Positions 5,779 through 7,599 of a DNA stretch of 7,599 bases are shown here, one piece after another (within the stretch, counting starts at the first letter, position 1; every line of letters starts with the position of its first letter). This DNA is from JBCCFK01 sp965262315 (GTDB taxonomy: Bacteria > Actinomycetota > Acidimicrobiia > Acidimicrobiales > UBA8592). The DNA lies in assembly GCA_965262315.1 (NCBI GenBank), contig CBDHFJ010000157.1, positions 1 to 7,599 on the forward strand, read 5' to 3'. The position numbers and the translations under genes were made by a program. Under the pieces are notes generated by a model. The model did no database searches, was not told where the DNA came from, and saw only the letters and a list, made by a program, of their open reading frames with translations.

Positions 5779-6051
5779 CACCCACCTCGACCCACGCCCA
5801 GGCCGTCGACGACTGACACCCACCTCGACCCACGCCCAGGCCGTCGACGACTGACACCCACCTCGACCCACGCCCAGGCCGTCGACGACTGACACCCACC
5901 TCGACCCACGCCCAGGCCGTCGACGACTGACACCCACCTCGACCCACGCCCAGGCCGTCGACGACTGACACCCACCTCGACCCCGCCGCTGGCCGTCACC
6001 TCGGCCCGCCGAGCCCACTCCTCGACCCACGCCCAGGCCGTCGACGACTGA
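5765..6051 (+). repeat. 38-bp tandem repeat array between convergent trmI and kinase genes
   Basis: Five perfect 38-bp copies begin at 5765, 5803, 5841, 5879 and 5917. A sixth at 5955-5992 diverges in its last nine bases. A 45-bp hybrid unit covers 5993-6037, and a final partial copy starts at 6038. Each unit starts CCGTCGACGACTGACACC, continues CACCTCGACC and ends CACGCCCAGG. The first 14 bases occur seven times. The unit is 50% C against 21% G on this strand and contains the 8-bp palindrome CGTCGACG. Copy 1 includes the last codons and TGA of trmI. With the short end of the kinase gene side it fills nearly all of the 297 bp between the two stop codons, a stretch with no gene. As 38 is not a multiple of 3, the array is not coding. 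Copies this exact imply recent expansion or homogenisation. Confidence 0.97.
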
Positions 6052-6077
6052 GACCGCTGCCCACCCGTTGCGCGGTC
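6052..6077. terminator. Weak inverted repeat at the kinase stop codon, possible bidirectional terminator
   Basis: GACCGC at 6052-6057 and GCGGTC at 6072-6077 form a perfect 6-bp stem with a 14-base loop between the end of the repeat array and the kinase stop codon, which it overlaps. There is no T tract on either strand. In GC-rich actinobacteria terminators without U tracts occur, and the site between convergent genes is suitable, but the stem is short and the loop long. Confidence 0.22.
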
Positions 6078-7560
6078 AGCAGGGGGGCGGGGGCAGTTCC
6101 AGGAAGACAGTGGTGTTCGGCTCGACCACCGTGCCGGGCGCGATGCTCTGGCCCAACACGATCGGCTGGCAGTGGTCGGGCCACTCGATCCGCAGCGCGA
6201 CCAAGATGTCGACGAGCGCGATCGACTGATCGAGCGTCAGACCCACGAAGTCGGGGACCACGCAGGGGTCGAAGACCACCTCGACCACCGCTCCTTCGGC
6301 CAACCGCGTGCCGCCGGCGGGCAAGGAGCCGGACGCGAACGCGAAGCAGTGGGTCGCCACGACCGGGACGAAGCCCGCATTGGTCAGCAGCGAGCTCGCC
6401 TGGAACTCGTCGAGTCCGGCCACCTCGGGCACGAGCGCGAGATCGGCGGCCTGGGTCGGCGTGGCACGCGGGCGCTCCGTCGGTGTGGGCCGGTCGTCGG
6501 GCTCCGCCGTGGGCCGGTCGTCGGGTTCCGCCGTGGGCCGATCGGTGGTGATCCTGGGGTCGGGGTCGTCGTCGGACCGGGTCATCGCGAACACCACCAC
6601 CCCCACGACGACGAGCAGACCGACCACCGCCAGTGCGACCAGTGGCGCCTGCGAGCGCTGGGGCTGCTGCGACCGGGGCGGTGCCGGTGGAGCGAGCGAT
6701 GAAGGCACGGCCGGGGCGGTGCTCGCCGCCGGCGGGGCGGCTGCCGTGGGGGACGGTGCCGCCTGCACGGCGGCGAGCCGCTCGCGGAACGCCTGCATCG
6801 ACGGGGGACGCCCCGCCGGGTCCTTCGCCATGGCGTCGTAGAGGAGCTGACGGAGTCCGGGCACGACGTCGGCGCGATCGACGGCCGGGACCGGCGAGAC
6901 CGCGACCTCACGGAGCACCTGCATGGCCGACGCGTCCACGGTGGCGGTGTAGGGCGGACCGCCCATCAGCAGGGCGTACATGGTGGCAGCCAGGCCGTAG
7001 ACGTCTGCAGCAGGCGTTGGCTCCTGACCGTCAAAGATCTCCGGCGCGGCGTACGCGGGCGTACCGCTGATGGTGCTCGTGGCCCGCTCGTCGCCCGCCA
7101 GCGCCGCGATGCCGAAGTCGACCAGCTTCGGACGTCCGAAGGCCGAGTAGAGGACGTTGGCGGGCTTGACGTCCAGGTGCGTGACCCCGGACCGATGGGC
7201 CAGATCGAGCGCCTCCGCCAGCGCCAGACCGATCTCCACGACCTCGGTGGCGGGCAACGGTCCGGCCGCGAGCCGATCCTCGAGCGAGCCACCGGAGAGG
7301 TACTCCATGACGATGTAGGCCTCACCGGCCGCCGTGAACCCGGACGTGTGGACCACACCGATGTTCGGATGGCCCGACAGCGTGCCCATCGCCCGGCGCT
7401 CCCGGTCGAAGCGACGGCGGGCGCTGTCGTCGAGCCGGCCCGTCAGGATCTTGACGGCGACCTGGCGGCCGTGGCTCTCGTCCTGGGCCAGGTAGACGGC
7501 CCCGAACCCGCCCCGACCGAGTTCATCACCGAGTGTCAGGCCGTCGATCCCGCTGCTCAC
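6076..7560 (-). CDS. Membrane Ser/Thr protein kinase with two PASTA domains
   Basis: This 494-aa Hanks-type kinase is of the PknB style. The cytoplasmic kinase domain (about 8-265) shows GRGGFGAVY (15-23), Lys37 in VAVK, helix-C Glu54, the catalytic loop HLDVKPANVL with Asp130 and Asn135, DFG at 148-150, an activation loop with several Thr/Ser, and APE at 172-174. The loop has HLD in place of HRD, making it a non-RD kinase. A Pro/Ala/Ser-rich juxtamembrane segment (269-304) leads to one membrane helix (307-326), then an acidic linker with two copies of DRPTAEPD. Two extracytoplasmic PASTA domains follow (about 376-432 and 434-493); the family uses these to sense peptidoglycan or muropeptides. 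PknB itself usually has more PASTA repeats. All four cysteines (405, 433, 464, 494) are outside the membrane. The GTG start has GGGAGG nine bases upstream. The gene is convergent with trmI, and its substrates are unknown. Confidence 0.96.
   Translation of the reverse strand: MSSGIDGLTLGDELGRGGFGAVYLAQDESHGRQVAVKILTGRLDDSARRRFDRERRAMGTLSGHPNIGVVHTSGFTAAGEAYIVMEYLSGGSLEDRLAAGPLPATEVVEIGLALAEALDLAHRSGVTHLDVKPANVLYSAFGRPKLVDFGIAALAGDERATSTISGTPAYAAPEIFDGQEPTPAADVYGLAATMYALLMGGPPYTATVDASAMQVLREVAVSPVPAVDRADVVPGLRQLLYDAMAKDPAGRPPSMQAFRERLAAVQAAPSPTAAAPPAASTAPAVPSSLAPPAPPRSQQPQRSQAPLVALAVVGLLVVVGVVVFAMTRSDDDPDPRITTDRPTAEPDDRPTAEPDDRPTPTERPRATPTQAADLALVPEVAGLDEFQASSLLTNAGFVPVVATHCFAFASGSLPAGGTRLAEGAVVEVVFDPCVVPDFVGLTLDQSIALVDILVALRIEWPDHCQPIVLGQSIAPGTVVEPNTTVFLELPPPPC
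6485..6532 (-). repeat. Two 24-bp direct repeats in the kinase linker
   Basis: Two adjacent 24-bp copies (6485-6508 and 6509-6532) differ at one base, and a third copy begins and then diverges at 6533. They encode two tandem DRPTAEPD octapeptides (residues 340-355) followed by DRPTPTE, in the extracytoplasmic linker between the membrane helix and the first PASTA domain. The in-frame 8-residue period lets copy number change linker length without breaking the gene. Confidence 0.9.
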
Positions 7561-7569
7561 TGACCGGCA

Positions 7570-7589
7570 CCTCCCGCCGCCGGATCGTA
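7570..7589 (-). promoter_or_regulatory. Kinase ribosome binding site and candidate -10 element
   Basis: Reading the minus strand, TACGAT (7589 to 7584) fits the TANNNT -10 consensus, and GGGAGG (7575 to 7570) is a strong Shine-Dalgarno with nine bases before the GTG at 7560. A start seven bases after the -10 box would put the first transcript base near 7577, leaving a very short leader with the ribosome site at its 5' end. The -35 region lies beyond the window edge, so the promoter part stays tentative; the ribosome binding site is secure and fixes the start codon. Confidence 0.5.
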
Positions 7590-7599
7590 GCCGTGGCGC

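Noticed and set aside
4873..6030. A 385-codon minus-strand frame with a repetitive Gly/Trp/Arg protein across the array and trmI
   Set aside because: Its repetitive part is only the translation of the 38-bp array, and the rest is antisense to trmI. The 38-bp period shifts the frame each copy, and other minus frames through the array are equally open, so there is no coding constraint.
5765..6051. Array considered as CRISPR, iterons or an operator array
   Set aside because: There are no unique spacers between repeats and no cas genes, so it is not CRISPR. No rep/parB-type gene or AT-rich region is adjacent, so an origin is unsupported, and the 38-bp period does not keep the palindromes on one helix face.
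6172..6841. Two plus-strand frames (about 176 codons each) opposite the kinase C-terminal half
   Set aside because: Both are antisense to the membrane/PASTA part of the kinase, which has clear family features; the products are compositionally biased shadows.

Overview
The window is very GC-rich, gene-dense DNA with GTG starts, short intergenic gaps and strong G/C at third codon positions. Its gene content is typical of Actinomycetota: an actinobacterial-type TrmI tRNA m1A58 methyltransferase, a membrane Ser/Thr kinase with PASTA domains, and an S13-family D,D-carboxypeptidase. I would guess the class Acidimicrobiia (an Ilumatobacter-like organism). That placement rests on remembered protein style, not on a search.

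Layout, left to right. (1) Positions 1-1780 (+) hold the end of an ATP-grasp beta-type subunit and a complete CoA-binding alpha-type subunit of an ADP-forming acyl-CoA synthetase (acetate-CoA ligase family). Their stop and start overlap as ATGA. (2) Positions 1839-3995 (+) hold a PBP4/DacB-like peptidoglycan D,D-peptidase, which may be made from a leaderless mRNA, followed six bases later by a stand-alone LON substrate-binding-domain protein. (3) Positions 4086-5778 (+) form a tight operon of three small, largely uncharacterised membrane or cationic proteins (107, 72 and 97 aa), a possible 16-codon Arg-rich leader ORF, and trmI. (4) Positions 5765-6051 carry a 38-bp tandem repeat array. It begins inside the last codons of trmI and fills the gap between trmI and the convergent kinase gene. 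(5) Positions 6076-7560 (-) encode a one-pass membrane Ser/Thr kinase with two extracytoplasmic PASTA domains.

Functional view. The D,D-peptidase and the PASTA kinase both concern the cell wall, which the kinase probably senses. The acyl-CoA synthetase pair is central carbon or acid metabolism, and trmI is tRNA maturation. They appear to be ordinary chromosomal neighbours, not one pathway.

I see no mobile element, CRISPR array, defence island or RNA gene. The most unusual features are the repeat array, seeded by the trmI stop region and ending in a hybrid unit that repeats part of the trmI tail; the paired cysteines in the kinase PASTA domains; the HLD (non-RD) catalytic loop of that kinase; and the small-protein/leader-ORF chain leading into trmI. 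I did not find convincing evidence for a wholly new biological system.
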